Origin: Bacteroidia bacterium
Lineage (GTDB): Bacteria; Bacteroidota; Bacteroidia; Flavobacteriales; Flavobacteriaceae
Assembly (NCBI GenBank): GCA_030432635.1
Contig: JAUIMB010000008.1
Span: 1 to 64,000, forward strand
Direction of reading: 5' to 3'
Length of the DNA stretch: 64,000 nt
The position numbers and the translations under genes were made by a program. The stretch's first letter is position 1. Each line of letters starts with the position of its first letter. Of the stretch, positions 10,831 through 20,887 are shown piece by piece. The notes under the pieces were generated by a model. It worked only from the letters and a program-made list of their open reading frames with translations. It searched no databases and had not been told where the DNA came from.

Positions 10831-11544
10831 TTATACATGAATAATTTCATTGTCATGCAATAACTCATCTCCACGAAAACGCAGAAAAACCTGAGCTACG
10901 GCAATGGTGTCTTTTTCACAATAGTTTATGATACGATCTATGTCATTGTCTTCATAAAATACGTGATATACTTCACTTCCATCGATGTCCTCCTTTGGTG
11001 ATGGAATGCCCAAGACATTGGTTAAAAGTTTGAGAGACGTAAAGGTCTTATAGTCCCCAAATTTCCACAACTCCAAAGTGTCCAGATGTGGCACTTCCCA
11101 TGGTTTTTTACCAAAGAGATTGAGTTTGTATGGTAATTCAATATTGTGAATGATCATCCGTCGTGCGATGTAGGGAAAATCAAATTCTTTTCCGTTATGC
11201 GCACAAAGCAGATGTTTGTTGCCACCAAAATGCGTGTTCACAAGCATCTTAAAATCTTTCAGTATCTTGACTTCTTCACCATAAAATGAGGTGACCCTAA
11301 ACGTCCTGATGTCACCTTCCATTTTAAAATAACCTACCGAGATGCAGATGATTTTACCAAATTCGGCCCAAATGCCTGCACGCTCATAAAACGCTTCGGC
11401 TGTATAATCGTCGCGTCTTTGGTATCTGGATTTATGTTCCCACAGCTCTTGTTTGGTTTCATCCAATTCTGAAAACACCTTGGTTTCTGGAACCGTTTCA
11501 ATATCTAAAAATAGAATATTTTCGACATTTAATTTTGTAATCAT
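10831..11544 (-). CDS. Predicted 3'-5' exonuclease, PolB-like (DnaQ fold)
   Basis: A 237-residue protein matching the stand-alone family related to the proofreading exonuclease of B-family polymerases. The three DEDD motifs are visible: ExoI D14-I-E16 (FLDIETVP), ExoII with N117 and D122 (AHNGKEFDF), and ExoIII Y208xxxD212 (YCEKD). It likely trims single-stranded DNA 3' ends in repair; the precise substrate is unknown. It is the last gene of a reverse-strand group, 39 bp after the serine hydrolase gene, so the two may be co-transcribed. Confidence 0.85.
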   Translation of the reverse strand: MITKLNVENILFLDIETVPETKVFSELDETKQELWEHKSRYQRRDDYTAEAFYERAGIWAEFGKIICISVGYFKMEGDIRTFRVTSFYGEEVKILKDFKMLVNTHFGGNKHLLCAHNGKEFDFPYIARRMIIHNIELPYKLNLFGKKPWEVPHLDTLELWKFGDYKTFTSLKLLTNVLGIPSPKEDIDGSEVYHVFYEDNDIDRIINYCEKDTIAVAQVFLRFRGDELLHDNEIIHV

Positions 11545-11583
11545 GGCTTATCAATTTAAGTTGTTTCAAAAAATCTAAGTTAT

Positions 11584-12747
11584 TTAATAGGAAGATTGGT
11601 TGAGCATTTCATAGGCTTCTTCAATGTACAGACTGATATCATCAGTAAAAATCTGCTCACCATTTTTTGGTGATTTTCGATGCCCTAACCTTACAATAAT
11701 CACGTTGTCATTAGGTTCAACAATAACATATTGTCCCAAATGTCCACGCATCATGAAAAACTGTTTTCCAATATGGTCTTTTAACCACCAACCATAACCA
11801 TATTCTGGACTTTCAGGAAATCGTGGTTGAACAGACTTTGCTACAAATGAAGAATCCAATAATTGTTTACCGTTCCACTTTCCGAAGTCTTTATAAAGCT
11901 TTCCGAAGCGAGCAAAATCCTTGGCATTACTAGAGATACAACAGAATGCTTTTGCCAATCTATGGTCTTTATCATCCAGCTGCCATAAAGCATCTTCAGA
12001 AGATCCTAGCGGTTTCCAAAAACTTTCAGACAAATAATTCGCTAAGGTTTTTCCTGTGGCTTTTTCCAATACCATACCCAATAATTGTGTGCTTCCGCTG
12101 AGGTATTCAAAAGATTCTCCAGGCGTGTTTACTACGTTTTGATTTAGAATGGTTTCAGCCAGATCGTCATCATAACCTGCTCTTGCTGTCACAGAAAACG
12201 GACTCGTATAGTGTTCAACCCAATCGAGCCCAGAAGACATGGATGACAAATCACCAACGGTCATTTTTGCAGCCTTCCCTTCACAATATTCTGGGTAGAA
12301 ATCACAAACGGGTTGATTTAAACTTTTGATATAACCATCCATTATGGCTTTACCTAATAATCCAGAGACATAGGATTTGGCCATAGAAAATGAATTGGTC
12401 TTTGAGGCTTCGTTGAATTCATCATAGTACGATTCAAACCATACACTGTCATTTTTAATAATGACATAGGCAATGGTTCCCCAATCCTGATTGGCTTTTT
12501 CCAATTTTTGAGTTGGTGTAACAGTGTTATAATTTTTATGAATCGGCCAAGTATCAGTTGTGCTTCCTTTCGCAATCACGTCATTTTCAAAATAGGGATA
12601 GTCATCAATAAAAGCAGTATGATGTCCTGTAAAATAGACAATTCGAACACCTCTTAAAATATAGTCATAGTCGAAGATATAAAGCAAAAGAATAATCGAA
12701 CCAATTACAATAAGTGTCCATTTCAAAAAAGCCTTGAGAAATCTCAT
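11584..12747 (-). CDS. Serine hydrolase, class C beta-lactamase / PBP-like family
   Basis: 387 residues. One N-terminal membrane anchor (about 7-26) precedes a periplasmic beta-lactamase-fold domain. The catalytic S121-x-x-K124 (SMAK) is clear, followed by Y215-L-S217 in place of the usual Y-x-N and by H336-L-G338 as the third motif. Proteins of this family include esterases, D-amino-acid peptidases and true class C lactamases; the motifs point to a general esterase or peptidase rather than a resistance enzyme. Substrate unknown. Confidence 0.85.
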   Translation of the reverse strand: MRFLKAFLKWTLIVIGSIILLLYIFDYDYILRGVRIVYFTGHHTAFIDDYPYFENDVIAKGSTTDTWPIHKNYNTVTPTQKLEKANQDWGTIAYVIIKNDSVWFESYYDEFNEASKTNSFSMAKSYVSGLLGKAIMDGYIKSLNQPVCDFYPEYCEGKAAKMTVGDLSSMSSGLDWVEHYTSPFSVTARAGYDDDLAETILNQNVVNTPGESFEYLSGSTQLLGMVLEKATGKTLANYLSESFWKPLGSSEDALWQLDDKDHRLAKAFCCISSNAKDFARFGKLYKDFGKWNGKQLLDSSFVAKSVQPRFPESPEYGYGWWLKDHIGKQFFMMRGHLGQYVIVEPNDNVIIVRLGHRKSPKNGEQIFTDDISLYIEEAYEMLNQSSY

Positions 12748-12802
12748 AAGTTACGTTTAGATGACTAAAGATAGGAATAATGTTGCCGTTATACAATCGA
12801 GT

Positions 12803-13282
12803 TCAGAACAAACGCTGTTGCTTATACGGACTTTCATGTTCTAGCAACCATTTTTTTCTGTGAAGTCCACCTGCATAACCGGTAAGACTCCCATCACTCC
12901 CGATCACACGATGGCATGGCACGATAATCCATAAAGGGTTTTTCCCATTGGCATTGGCAACAGCTCGAATCGCTTTTACATTACCAAAGCGTTTCGACAG
13001 TTCTAGATAAGAGATGGTTTTGCCATAAGGAATTTCGCAAAGTAGCGACCATATCGACTTTTGGAATTCGGAGCCTTCTGGGTTGAGTTTAAGATCAAAC
13101 GAAGTTCGCGAGCCTTCAAAATATTCACAAAGCTGAATCACACAATCTTCTAAAATTTCAGGAATGATATCGGTTAATTTATCTTTGGTATTATCATTAA
13201 GAATGGTCACTTCTGAAATACCAGCTTCGTCACCAACAATTTTAGTAAGTCCCAAAGGTGTTGTGATGAAACAACTTTCCAT
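12803..13282 (-). CDS. ogt: Methylated-DNA--[protein]-cysteine S-methyltransferase
   Basis: 159 residues, the usual size for Ogt. It removes O6-alkyl groups from guanine by irreversible transfer to its own cysteine. The active-site motif PCHRV is present with C123, followed by the GYAGGLHRKKWLL segment typical of the family. Its ATG overlaps the stop of the upstream CNNM/CBS gene by one base (TAATG), so translation is probably coupled. Confidence 0.93.
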   Translation of the reverse strand: MESCFITTPLGLTKIVGDEAGISEVTILNDNTKDKLTDIIPEILEDCVIQLCEYFEGSRTSFDLKLNPEGSEFQKSIWSLLCEIPYGKTISYLELSKRFGNVKAIRAVANANGKNPLWIIVPCHRVIGSDGSLTGYAGGLHRKKWLLEHESPYKQQRLF

Positions 13283-14412
13283 TAGTTATCTTCTACTTCC
13301 TCGGTGTCATCTTCTACAATAATACCAAGTTTTTTTGCTCTGGATTCCCAACTTTTACGTGCTAAATGCTGAAGGTCAGATACATTGTCGCTTTCATCCA
13401 TGATTTCTAGCCCTAATAGTGTTTCAATGACATCTTCCATCGTCACCAAACCACTTACTGATCCAAATTCATCAACGACAAGAGCCATGTGATTTCTGCT
13501 TTCCACTAGTTTTTCAAAAAGTTTGGGAATAGGAAGGCTTCGTGCTACGATTATGATATCGCGCTTGAGTTCTGATAGCTTTTTTGAGCCATGATCCAAT
13601 GCCATTTCCTTGAATATTTCAGCTTTAAGCACTAACCCTTTAATATTATCAGGTGAATCAGAATATATCGGAATCCGCGAAAAGCGCAGGTTCATGTTCT
13701 TGTTGAAGAATTCTTCAACAGTCGTATTTTCGTCTTCAGTTTTCATGACCGTTCTTGGTGTCATCACATCTTTAGCAAAGACTTCCTTGAAGGTCAAGAG
13801 GTTTTTTATGATTTTACTTTCATTTTCCTGAAAAACGCCTTCTTCATGTGCCATGTCTGCCATGACCAAAAAGCCTTCACGACTTAGTACGCTACCATGA
13901 CCTTTACCTCCAATCAATTTTGTTGTGAGCTGTAATAACCATAAAACTCCAGTCCATTTTAAAGGAAAAATCAACACGTTTAGTGCTTTCGTTGTAAAAT
14001 TAGCCAGTTGTTTCCAAAAGGTTGCACCTATGGTTTTCGGGATGATTTCCGAGGCGACCAAAATCAAGATAGTCATGATGGTCGACACAACACCAACCAT
14101 GAGTTCCTCTGTAAATTGAATGCCAAAGACACTTCGAGTTTGCGAACCGTAAAGTTCGGCATAAGCAACCTTAGCCTGCACACCAACAAGGATGGCGCCA
14201 ACTGTATGTGCAATTGTGTTTAAGGTTAGGATAGCAATCAAAGGACGATCGACATCTCTTTTTAGTTCTTCAAGATCATTGGCGTAAGCTTTACCTTCAC
14301 TCTTTTTTACCTTGATGAATGTAGGTGTGACACTTAAGAGAACAGCTTCGAGAATAGAGCACAGAAAAGAAAAAAAAATTGAAATTACAGCGTAAAATAT
14401 GAGTAAGCCCAT
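13282..14412 (-). CDS. CNNM/CorC-family membrane protein with CBS pair
   Basis: 376 residues. An N-terminal DUF21/CNNM transmembrane domain has about four hydrophobic segments (about 2-28, 58-80, 105-130 and 145-165). A cytoplasmic CBS-domain pair follows (about 210-335, starting VMTPRTVMKT). The family is annotated as hemolysin-like; characterised members handle magnesium or related cations. The C-terminal CorC_HlyC transporter-associated domain seems absent or very short, so it resembles the shorter DUF21-CBS form. First gene of the pair with ogt. Confidence 0.85.
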   Translation of the reverse strand: MGLLIFYAVISIFFSFLCSILEAVLLSVTPTFIKVKKSEGKAYANDLEELKRDVDRPLIAILTLNTIAHTVGAILVGVQAKVAYAELYGSQTRSVFGIQFTEELMVGVVSTIMTILILVASEIIPKTIGATFWKQLANFTTKALNVLIFPLKWTGVLWLLQLTTKLIGGKGHGSVLSREGFLVMADMAHEEGVFQENESKIIKNLLTFKEVFAKDVMTPRTVMKTEDENTTVEEFFNKNMNLRFSRIPIYSDSPDNIKGLVLKAEIFKEMALDHGSKKLSELKRDIIIVARSLPIPKLFEKLVESRNHMALVVDEFGSVSGLVTMEDVIETLLGLEIMDESDNVSDLQHLARKSWESRAKKLGIIVEDDTEEVEDN

Positions 14413-14575
14413 TAAAGATATTTTTGTGGTTGCAATTTACGATATAAATTAAAACATCGCCTGTTTGAATATAATGGAATTATTCAATCACAGTCTAAAG
14501 AAAAATTTGTAAATTTAAAACATTGATTAATACTTCAGATATCCAGTATTAATTGTTCTCTCCTTAATTTAGAAT

Positions 14576-14668
14576 GTGAAAGTGTTTATGCTTGTCACAA
14601 CGGCTTTGGTCATTTCATACAGTTTTTTGTACTTAAACACGCCTAAAGTCATTCAGAATTTCAAATGA
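14576..14668 (+). CDS. Possible 30-residue membrane peptide (weak)
   Basis: In the 275-bp gap before the next gene, a frame starting GTG at 14576 (or ATG at 14588) encodes a short hydrophobic segment (MLVTTALVISYSFLYL) and a polar tail, ending 20 bp before the downstream ATG. There is no independent support beyond its shape. The rest of the gap holds nothing recognisable. Confidence 0.2.
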   Translation: MKVFMLVTTALVISYSFLYLNTPKVIQNFK

Positions 14669-14687
14669 TTCAATTAAATACTCAGTT

Positions 14688-15101
14688 ATGGAAACATATA
14701 TTGCAAAATTAGACGAAAATCCTCTCGAAATTACTCTAAAGATTTCAAGTGACGCTCTTTTGGATGGATTTAATAAGGTGTTGATTACTATTTACAACGA
14801 AGCTGAACCCAGAAAATGGAGAAAGATTGAAGTTACGAAATCAAATTCTAACATTTTTAATGCAGAAATTGTTAAAAAGCGATTGGTCAAGAGACCAGTA
14901 TTAAAAATGAGAGTAAATTTTATCGTAGACGATGTCAATTTGAAAACGCAAATAGCAAAAAAGACCTCAATAGCATACAATCTGAAATCTATCAATGATA
15001 CGGAAAAATATGAATCCAAATATGATGATGGATTTGACTTAGGAAGCACTAATGATGAAACATTTAGTGTCACAAAAAGAATAGAGATTATTTTTAAATA
15101 A
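14688..15101 (+). CDS. Hypothetical protein, 137 aa
   Basis: Not recognised. No signal peptide or membrane segment. The protein is lysine-rich with alternating hydrophobic patterning that suggests beta strands, and an acidic stretch near 110-125 (KYDDGFDLGSTNDE). It lies 11 bp upstream of the signal-peptide-bearing gene at 15113 in the same direction, so the two likely form a transcription unit. Confidence 0.65.
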   Translation: METYIAKLDENPLEITLKISSDALLDGFNKVLITIYNEAEPRKWRKIEVTKSNSNIFNAEIVKKRLVKRPVLKMRVNFIVDDVNLKTQIAKKTSIAYNLKSINDTEKYESKYDDGFDLGSTNDETFSVTKRIEIIFK

Positions 15102-15112
15102 AAACGACAACT

Positions 15113-16381
15113 ATGTTAAGAATAAAATGGATTCTGTTTTTTGTTTTAATCACAGTACAGATGTTTGGTCAACAAGTGGCTTCAATCAATGATTTCAATT
15201 TTGATAGTGTTACGAATCCTGCACTGACTTTGGTTGGAGAGTCTCCATCCGAAATCAATACTCCTGATAATCTTAAAAGTTTAGCGCTTTATTTGTCTAA
15301 TGGGTTTTCTAACACAAATATCGCACTTGAAACTAACCCTTATTGGTTAATTGATTTTGAAGGAGAACGTTCTTATGAGCGATATAGAGGCATTAAGCAG
15401 AATAATGATGGAGCATACAAAATAGACCCATTTATTGGATGGAAGACAAATTCTTCATTTTCATTGGGTTATATAGATAAAAAGTACGAAGGGTTCGAAG
15501 ATGAGAAGCAGGTTCTTGCAATTGGATTTAGAACAACAATGATAAAATTTTACAATGAAGCAAGAGTAAATAAAATAAGAAAAACTATCGAAGTTGTTGA
15601 TCAAGGTGTAAAAAGTCCGTTAAATAAATTGTTTGAAACTTATTACAATGCGGAAGGTTTGAACTTTCCAGGTTGGGGAAGCTGTAGTGAGATTAATTCT
15701 AACAGTGAATTACAATCAAAATTTCAAGCCATGGCTCAAGACTTTTTGGAAAGAGCATTTGATGAGCAAGATCCTGACGATCCTGATGATTTTGCCATTG
15801 AATGTAAAAAAGTTTTAGAAGGTTTAGGAAGGGAGAATATCACTAAAGAAGAGATTGTTTCTGAATATTTTGAAGAGCGATGTAATAACATAGAGTCATT
15901 TGTTAACAACCCAAAGGCCATAAAACCAGTGTTTCGATTAGATGGAGCAATAGGATATAGTATTTTATTCATTGAGGACAATATCAGTTCGTCAACAGCA
16001 AATAGGTTTGGCAGTTGGTTAACTGCCGATTTTGCGGTACGGTTTAATGACAATAGTTATTTAAATATATATGCCATTGGGAAATACATACAAGATGAAT
16101 TCAACATTAATGAAGAGGGCAATTATTTTGAAGAAAATTTTTGGGATGTTGGAGGTAAATTGGAGATTGAGTTAGAACGATTTAAATTCTCTTATGAGTA
16201 TTTGAACCGTTCAGGTTTTGAAGATCAATATAGGTCTGTTGGAAACATTACGTTTCAAATCAATAACAAAATGAGCCTTACAGGAGGCTTTGGAAGGGAT
16301 TTCCCAGTTGATGATAACTTAGTTACGCTATTGGGTATAAATTGGGGATTGGATATGGGAGAATCCTCGTTTTCAAAATAA
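15113..16381 (+). CDS. Hypothetical exported protein, probable outer-membrane barrel
   Basis: 422 residues with a clear signal peptide (1-20, ends MFGQ). The C-terminal half has alternating aromatic/polar strands (for example FRLDGAIGYSILF, FGSWLTADFAVRF, LNIYAIGKYI, FKFSYEYLNRSGF, NKMSLTGGFGRDF) consistent with a beta barrel. A central segment (about 165-265) is helical and acidic with several cysteines (CSEIN, ECKKVLEGL, ERCNNIE). No family is recognised. It is followed directly by the convergent hemB with a 3-bp gap. Confidence 0.7.
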   Translation: MLRIKWILFFVLITVQMFGQQVASINDFNFDSVTNPALTLVGESPSEINTPDNLKSLALYLSNGFSNTNIALETNPYWLIDFEGERSYERYRGIKQNNDGAYKIDPFIGWKTNSSFSLGYIDKKYEGFEDEKQVLAIGFRTTMIKFYNEARVNKIRKTIEVVDQGVKSPLNKLFETYYNAEGLNFPGWGSCSEINSNSELQSKFQAMAQDFLERAFDEQDPDDPDDFAIECKKVLEGLGRENITKEEIVSEYFEERCNNIESFVNNPKAIKPVFRLDGAIGYSILFIEDNISSSTANRFGSWLTADFAVRFNDNSYLNIYAIGKYIQDEFNINEEGNYFEENFWDVGGKLEIELERFKFSYEYLNRSGFEDQYRSVGNITFQINNKMSLTGGFGRDFPVDDNLVTLLGINWGLDMGESSFSK

Positions 16382-16384
16382 AAG

Positions 16385-17374
16385 TTATCCCAAAAGTTTT
16401 ACCACATCCTTAGCAAAATAGGAAGCGATGATATCAGCTCCTGCACGTTTCATAGCAGTAATTTGTTCAAGCATTACAGCATCATGATCCAACCAACCCT
16501 TTTCGGCTGCCGCTTTTAACATCGCATACTCACCAGAGACCTGATAGACAGCCACAGGAACATCAACGTCATTTTTAATCTCACGTACAATATCCAAATA
16601 ACACAAGCCTGGTTTTACCATGACGATGTCTGCACCTTCTTCAATATCCATTTCTGTTTCGCGAATGGCCTCAAAGCGATTGGCAAAATCCATTTGATAG
16701 GTCTTTTTGTCTTTAGGAATATCTTTTACGTCAACAGGAGCTGAGTCTAAGGCATCTCTAAAAGGGCCATAAAAGGCAGAAGCATATTTTGCAGAGTAAC
16801 TCATGATTCCTGTATCTATAAACCCGTTGTCTTCCAAAGCTTCCCGAATGGTTAAAATACGTCCGTCCATCATGTCACTAGGCGCTACAAAATCGGCTCC
16901 AGCAATAACATGGGATAAGCTCATTTCGGCTAAAACTTCAGCCGTATCATCATTGATGATATTTCCATTCTCAAAAATACCATCATGACCATAGACAGAG
17001 TAAGGGTCTAGGGCAACATCAGTCATCACTAACATATCTGGACAAACATGTTTTACAGTTTTGATGGCTCGTTGCATGAGACCGTTTGGGTTTAATGCTT
17101 CAGTACCCTTATTGTCTTTTAGGTTATCAGGCACTTTTGCAAATAGCAAGACAGACTTTAACCCAAGTGACCAGAGTGTTTTGACTTCTGTTTCTAAAAT
17201 GTCTAAGCTATAGCGAAAGTAATTTGGCATTGAGGCAATTTCTTCTTTGACACCTTTGCCTTCAACAACAAATAAAGGTACAAGAAAATCATGAGGTGTG
17301 ATTATCGTTTCACGAACTAAGGAACGTATAGATTCATTGGTTCTTAATCTTCTGTTTCTTCTTAATGGATACAT
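16385..17374 (-). CDS. hemB: Delta-aminolevulinic acid dehydratase (porphobilinogen synthase)
   Basis: Condenses two 5-aminolevulinate molecules to porphobilinogen. 329 residues from the ATG at 17374 (MYPLRRNRRLR); an upstream in-frame TTG would add eight residues unlike the family. Schiff-base lysines K196 (YSAKYAS) and K254 (VMVKPG) are present. The zinc triple-cysteine site is replaced by TDVALDPYSVYGHDG, so the enzyme is predicted to be of the magnesium type. It is the last gene of the reverse-strand heme operon, 51 bp after hemF. Confidence 0.96.
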   Translation of the reverse strand: MYPLRRNRRLRTNESIRSLVRETIITPHDFLVPLFVVEGKGVKEEIASMPNYFRYSLDILETEVKTLWSLGLKSVLLFAKVPDNLKDNKGTEALNPNGLMQRAIKTVKHVCPDMLVMTDVALDPYSVYGHDGIFENGNIINDDTAEVLAEMSLSHVIAGADFVAPSDMMDGRILTIREALEDNGFIDTGIMSYSAKYASAFYGPFRDALDSAPVDVKDIPKDKKTYQMDFANRFEAIRETEMDIEEGADIVMVKPGLCYLDIVREIKNDVDVPVAVYQVSGEYAMLKAAAEKGWLDHDAVMLEQITAMKRAGADIIASYFAKDVVKLLG

Positions 17375-17425
17375 GTTTTTTGTTTTGAAACGCGTCAAGT
17401 ATTAAATACCTGACAGGTTGGAGTT

Positions 17426-18328
17426 TTAAACCCAATCAACTGGGTTTTTCAATACATTTAATAGTTTTTCTTCTTCACTTCCTGCATTAGGATGGTGGTC
17501 GTAAACCCATTGCACATGTGGAGGTAAGCTCATCAAAATGCTTTCGATTCTGCCATTGGTCTTCAGACCAAACAAGGTGCCTTTATCATGAACCAGGTTA
17601 AATTCAACATAACGTCCACGACGGATTTCCTGCCAGTCTCTATGGTTCTTTGAATATTCTAGGACTTTACGCTTTTCAACAATAGGGATATAAGCCTCCA
17701 AGAAACTATCACCAACATCAGTCACAAAGTCATACCAGTTTTGCATGCTCATCTCATCTGAACGTTTACAATAATCAAAAAACAATCCGCCAATTCCTCG
17801 AGCTTCATGTCGGTGTGAATTATAGAAGTAATCATCGCATCGCGCTTTATATTTCGTATAGAACCCTGGATGATGTTGATCGCAAGCGCGCTTGCATACC
17901 TCATGGAAATGTTTGGCATCTGCTTCAAACAAATAGTATGGCGTAAGATCTTGTCCGCCACCAAACCATTGGTCTACAAGATTTCCTTTTTGATCATACA
18001 TTTCAAAATAGCGCCAATTAGCATGTACTGTAGGTACCATCGGATTTTTGGGATGCAATACCAAACTTAAACCACAGGCAAAAAAATTGGCGTCTTTAAC
18101 TCCAAAATAGGCTTGCATGGTTTCAGGAAGCTTTCCGTGAACGGCAGAAATATTTACACCTCCTTTTTCAAAAACATTACCGTTTTGAATCACACGTGTT
18201 CGTCCGCCACCACCTTCAGGGCGTTCCCAATTGTCTTGTTGAAAGGTCGCATGACCATCAACAGCCTCTAATTTTGAAGTTATGGTATCTTGTAATCTGT
18301 GAATGTATGTTAAGAATTTATCTTTCAT
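17426..18328 (-). CDS. hemF: Oxygen-dependent coproporphyrinogen III oxidase
   Basis: 300 residues, the standard HemF length. It decarboxylates coproporphyrinogen III to protoporphyrinogen IX using O2, so it implies an aerobic route. The family signature is seen at LSLVLHPKNPMVPTVHANWR and in FGGGQDLTPYY. Part of the heme operon, 24 bp after the GNAT gene. Confidence 0.97.
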   Translation of the reverse strand: MKDKFLTYIHRLQDTITSKLEAVDGHATFQQDNWERPEGGGGRTRVIQNGNVFEKGGVNISAVHGKLPETMQAYFGVKDANFFACGLSLVLHPKNPMVPTVHANWRYFEMYDQKGNLVDQWFGGGQDLTPYYLFEADAKHFHEVCKRACDQHHPGFYTKYKARCDDYFYNSHRHEARGIGGLFFDYCKRSDEMSMQNWYDFVTDVGDSFLEAYIPIVEKRKVLEYSKNHRDWQEIRRGRYVEFNLVHDKGTLFGLKTNGRIESILMSLPPHVQWVYDHHPNAGSEEEKLLNVLKNPVDWV

Positions 18329-18352
18329 TGCTTTATCATGATCTATTAAGAC

Positions 18353-18907
18353 TTAAAAGCTTATGTCAATTGATGGTTTATAAAGTTCATAGAGTTCCAT
18401 GTCCAATGAGTTTTCTCCTGGAGGTGTATACCCTTGTTTCAATGTTTTTTGCCAAGCGAAGTTGTTTTGCAAAGCCACATTCACGCTTGGTACATTGTCT
18501 TTGTGTACAATAATTTGGATGGTTTCCAATCCCATGTTACTCAAAGCATGCTGGGATAAAATGGAAATCCCTTTAGAAATTAAGCCTTCTCCTTTAAAGT
18601 TGTAATCTATGGCATAGGCAAATTCACCTTGTTTTTTTCTCCAATCAATTTCCTTGAGGTAAACGAGCCCGACCAATTTTCGGGTTTCCGATTCCTTTAT
18701 GGTGAATAAAAACTCCTCTTTACTTTGAAACCGTTTGATTTTTTTTTCAACAAAAATCTGAGATAATGTCGGATTTAGGTTTTGTTCTAAGGTCTTCGGA
18801 AAGTAACGTTTTAAACGATCTGTATTGGCAATGCAAAAATCACATATCTTCCAGGCATCACCTACGTGAACAGGATTGATTTCGAAATTTTCGAAGGTCA
18901 ATGTCAT
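18353..18907 (-). CDS. GNAT-family N-acetyltransferase (RimJ/RimL-like)
   Basis: 184 residues. The pattern of RimJ/RimL-like acetyltransferases is visible: a substrate-binding N-terminal half, a hydrophobic central strand (KLVGLVYLKEI), then FKGEGLISKGI at the acetyl-CoA loop and GLETIQIIVHKDNVPSVNVALQNNF. The target is unknown. It overlaps the upstream EI24 gene by one base (TAATG), so it is translated within the heme operon. Confidence 0.88.
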   Translation of the reverse strand: MTLTFENFEINPVHVGDAWKICDFCIANTDRLKRYFPKTLEQNLNPTLSQIFVEKKIKRFQSKEEFLFTIKESETRKLVGLVYLKEIDWRKKQGEFAYAIDYNFKGEGLISKGISILSQHALSNMGLETIQIIVHKDNVPSVNVALQNNFAWQKTLKQGYTPPGENSLDMELYELYKPSIDISF

Positions 18908-19674
18908 TAGAGAATGGGTTTATGTTGTGGAAGGATTTGATCTTCTTTTAAAAGACGCACTGTTTTTAAGGATGCAGCAGTTACACTCATAGGTAATACC
19001 AATACGACACCCACAATTGGAATTAACAAAAACAAGATAAATACAATGCCATTACCAATGGCAACTCCACGACGTTTTCTAATAAACGTTACACTTTCGC
19101 GATAGGAAAAATGTCGTTCGAGGGTATAATCCATATTACCAAAACCTGCATAATAGGCTTGAACTAAAAACAGTAGTGCCGTCGAAAATATATTGACAAC
19201 AGGAATAAATTTCAATAGGAGAATTGGAATAGTAATGAGCAATTCCTTCGCCAAATTTCTCATATTGATTCTAATACCTCTCCAAAGTTGTTGTGTGAAT
19301 GTGGTGTTTCTATGATAATGTGTGTTTTGACCCGTAAGGTAAGCTTCAATTTTTTCGGAAACAGGACTCATAAACGGAGCCGATAAGGCCATAATAATGT
19401 GTTTGTACAAAATCAATCCAATGGCAATGATAACAATGGCTCCAATAAATGTCGAAATCGCAGTAAAAGTATCCTTGCCAAAATCCCAAGGCCAAATCCT
19501 AGCGATAAAATGGCCGATGTTATCAGAAAGACCATAAGCAGAAAGTCCTATAATTGTTGCGGTTACAACGCTAATAATTATTGGAACTAAAAAATACTTC
19601 CAGAGTTTTAGTTTTGAAATTAATGTCAAAGCACTCGAGTAAGCTTGTATACCATCAAAAATATGCTTTACCAT
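18907..19674 (-). CDS. EI24 / CysZ-like membrane protein
   Basis: 255 residues with about four to five hydrophobic segments (about 26-48, 68-92, 145-175 and 205-235) matching the EI24 domain family that includes CysZ, the sulfate permease. It sits between hemE and a GNAT gene in the heme operon. Whether it moves sulfate or something related to heme metabolism cannot be told from sequence. Confidence 0.82.
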   Translation of the reverse strand: MVKHIFDGIQAYSSALTLISKLKLWKYFLVPIIISVVTATIIGLSAYGLSDNIGHFIARIWPWDFGKDTFTAISTFIGAIVIIAIGLILYKHIIMALSAPFMSPVSEKIEAYLTGQNTHYHRNTTFTQQLWRGIRINMRNLAKELLITIPILLLKFIPVVNIFSTALLFLVQAYYAGFGNMDYTLERHFSYRESVTFIRKRRGVAIGNGIVFILFLLIPIVGVVLVLPMSVTAASLKTVRLLKEDQILPQHKPIL

Positions 19675-19692
19675 TTCATTTAGTTTAATTGT

Positions 19693-20718
19693 TTACTCAC
19701 CATATTCCTTCACAGCATCAATAAACGCTTTGGCGTGATCTATTGGGATGTTAGGCAGAATACCATGACCTAAATTTACGATATACTTGTCTTTTCCAAA
19801 TCCATCAATCATTTGATGCACCATTGTTTTGATTTCCGAAGGTGGAGAAAAAAGTCGCGTCGGATCAAAATTACCTTGTAAAGTAATATTTCCGCCTGTT
19901 AGATACCTAGCATTTTTTGGCGAACATGTCCAGTCAATTCCAAGTGCAGAAGCTCCCGATTTAGCCATTTCGCCTAATGCAAACCAGCAACCTTTTCCAA
20001 AGGCAATCACAGGAGCATCATCTTTTAAGGCATCAATAATCTGTTGGATATACTGCCATGAAAATTCACTGTAATCGCTTGGAGATAACATCCCACCCCA
20101 AGAATCAAAAACCTGAACTGCATTACAACCAGCGTTTACTTTTTCTTTGAGATACGCAATAGTTGTATCTGTGATTTTTTGAAGCAATTGATGTGCCGCT
20201 ATCGGATTGGTAAAACAGAATTCCTTGGCTTTGTCAAAATTCTTGCTACCTTGACCTTGCACACAATAGCACAATATCGTCCATGGCGAACCAGCGAAGC
20301 CAATAAGCGGAATCGCATCATTCAACTTCTCTTTTGTCGCTTTGATCGCCTCATAGACATAGTTAAGTGTGTCTTTCACATCGGGAACAATCACTGTATC
20401 GACATCTTTTTGGGAGCGTATAGGATGAGGAAGGTAAGGTCCGAAATTCGGTTTCATTTCCACCTCTATATTCATCGCTTGAGGAATGACCAGAATATCA
20501 CTGAACAAAATGGCAGCATCCATACCAAAGCGACGAATAGGCTGCACAGTAATTTCACTAGCCAATTCAGGAGTTTGACACCTTGTGAAGAAATCATATT
20601 TTGCCTTGATTTGCATAAACTCAGGCAAGTAGCGTCCAGCTTGGCGCATCATCCATACAGGTGGTCGTTTTACAGTTTCGCCTTTTAAGGCTCTTAAGAA
20701 TAAATCGTTTTTTATCAT
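19693..20718 (-). CDS. hemE: Uroporphyrinogen decarboxylase
   Basis: 341 residues. Converts uroporphyrinogen III to coproporphyrinogen III. The signature [14 protein letters not shown] near the N-terminus is clear, as are the conserved [11 protein letters not shown] and GFAGSPWTI. Heme operon member. The 169-bp gap upstream to hemC/hemD holds no gene. Confidence 0.97.
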   Translation of the reverse strand: MIKNDLFLRALKGETVKRPPVWMMRQAGRYLPEFMQIKAKYDFFTRCQTPELASEITVQPIRRFGMDAAILFSDILVIPQAMNIEVEMKPNFGPYLPHPIRSQKDVDTVIVPDVKDTLNYVYEAIKATKEKLNDAIPLIGFAGSPWTILCYCVQGQGSKNFDKAKEFCFTNPIAAHQLLQKITDTTIAYLKEKVNAGCNAVQVFDSWGGMLSPSDYSEFSWQYIQQIIDALKDDAPVIAFGKGCWFALGEMAKSGASALGIDWTCSPKNARYLTGGNITLQGNFDPTRLFSPPSEIKTMVHQMIDGFGKDKYIVNLGHGILPNIPIDHAKAFIDAVKEYGE

Positions 20719-20887
20719 ATTAGATTTTAGCCATTTTGTCTTTAGCTAAGTTTTATTTTATTGATTAGACTGTTTGTCATTTCCAAAAACACCTTCAATT
20801 CAAACACACTACTTCTATTTCATTTTTTTCTGACATAAAGAATCCCAACAATCCAAATAGATAAGGTTTTCTGCTTTTAATCAACAG

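Noticed and set aside
20179-20688. 169-residue forward reading frame
   Set aside because: Antisense to hemE, whose family match is clear; it has no recognisable domain.
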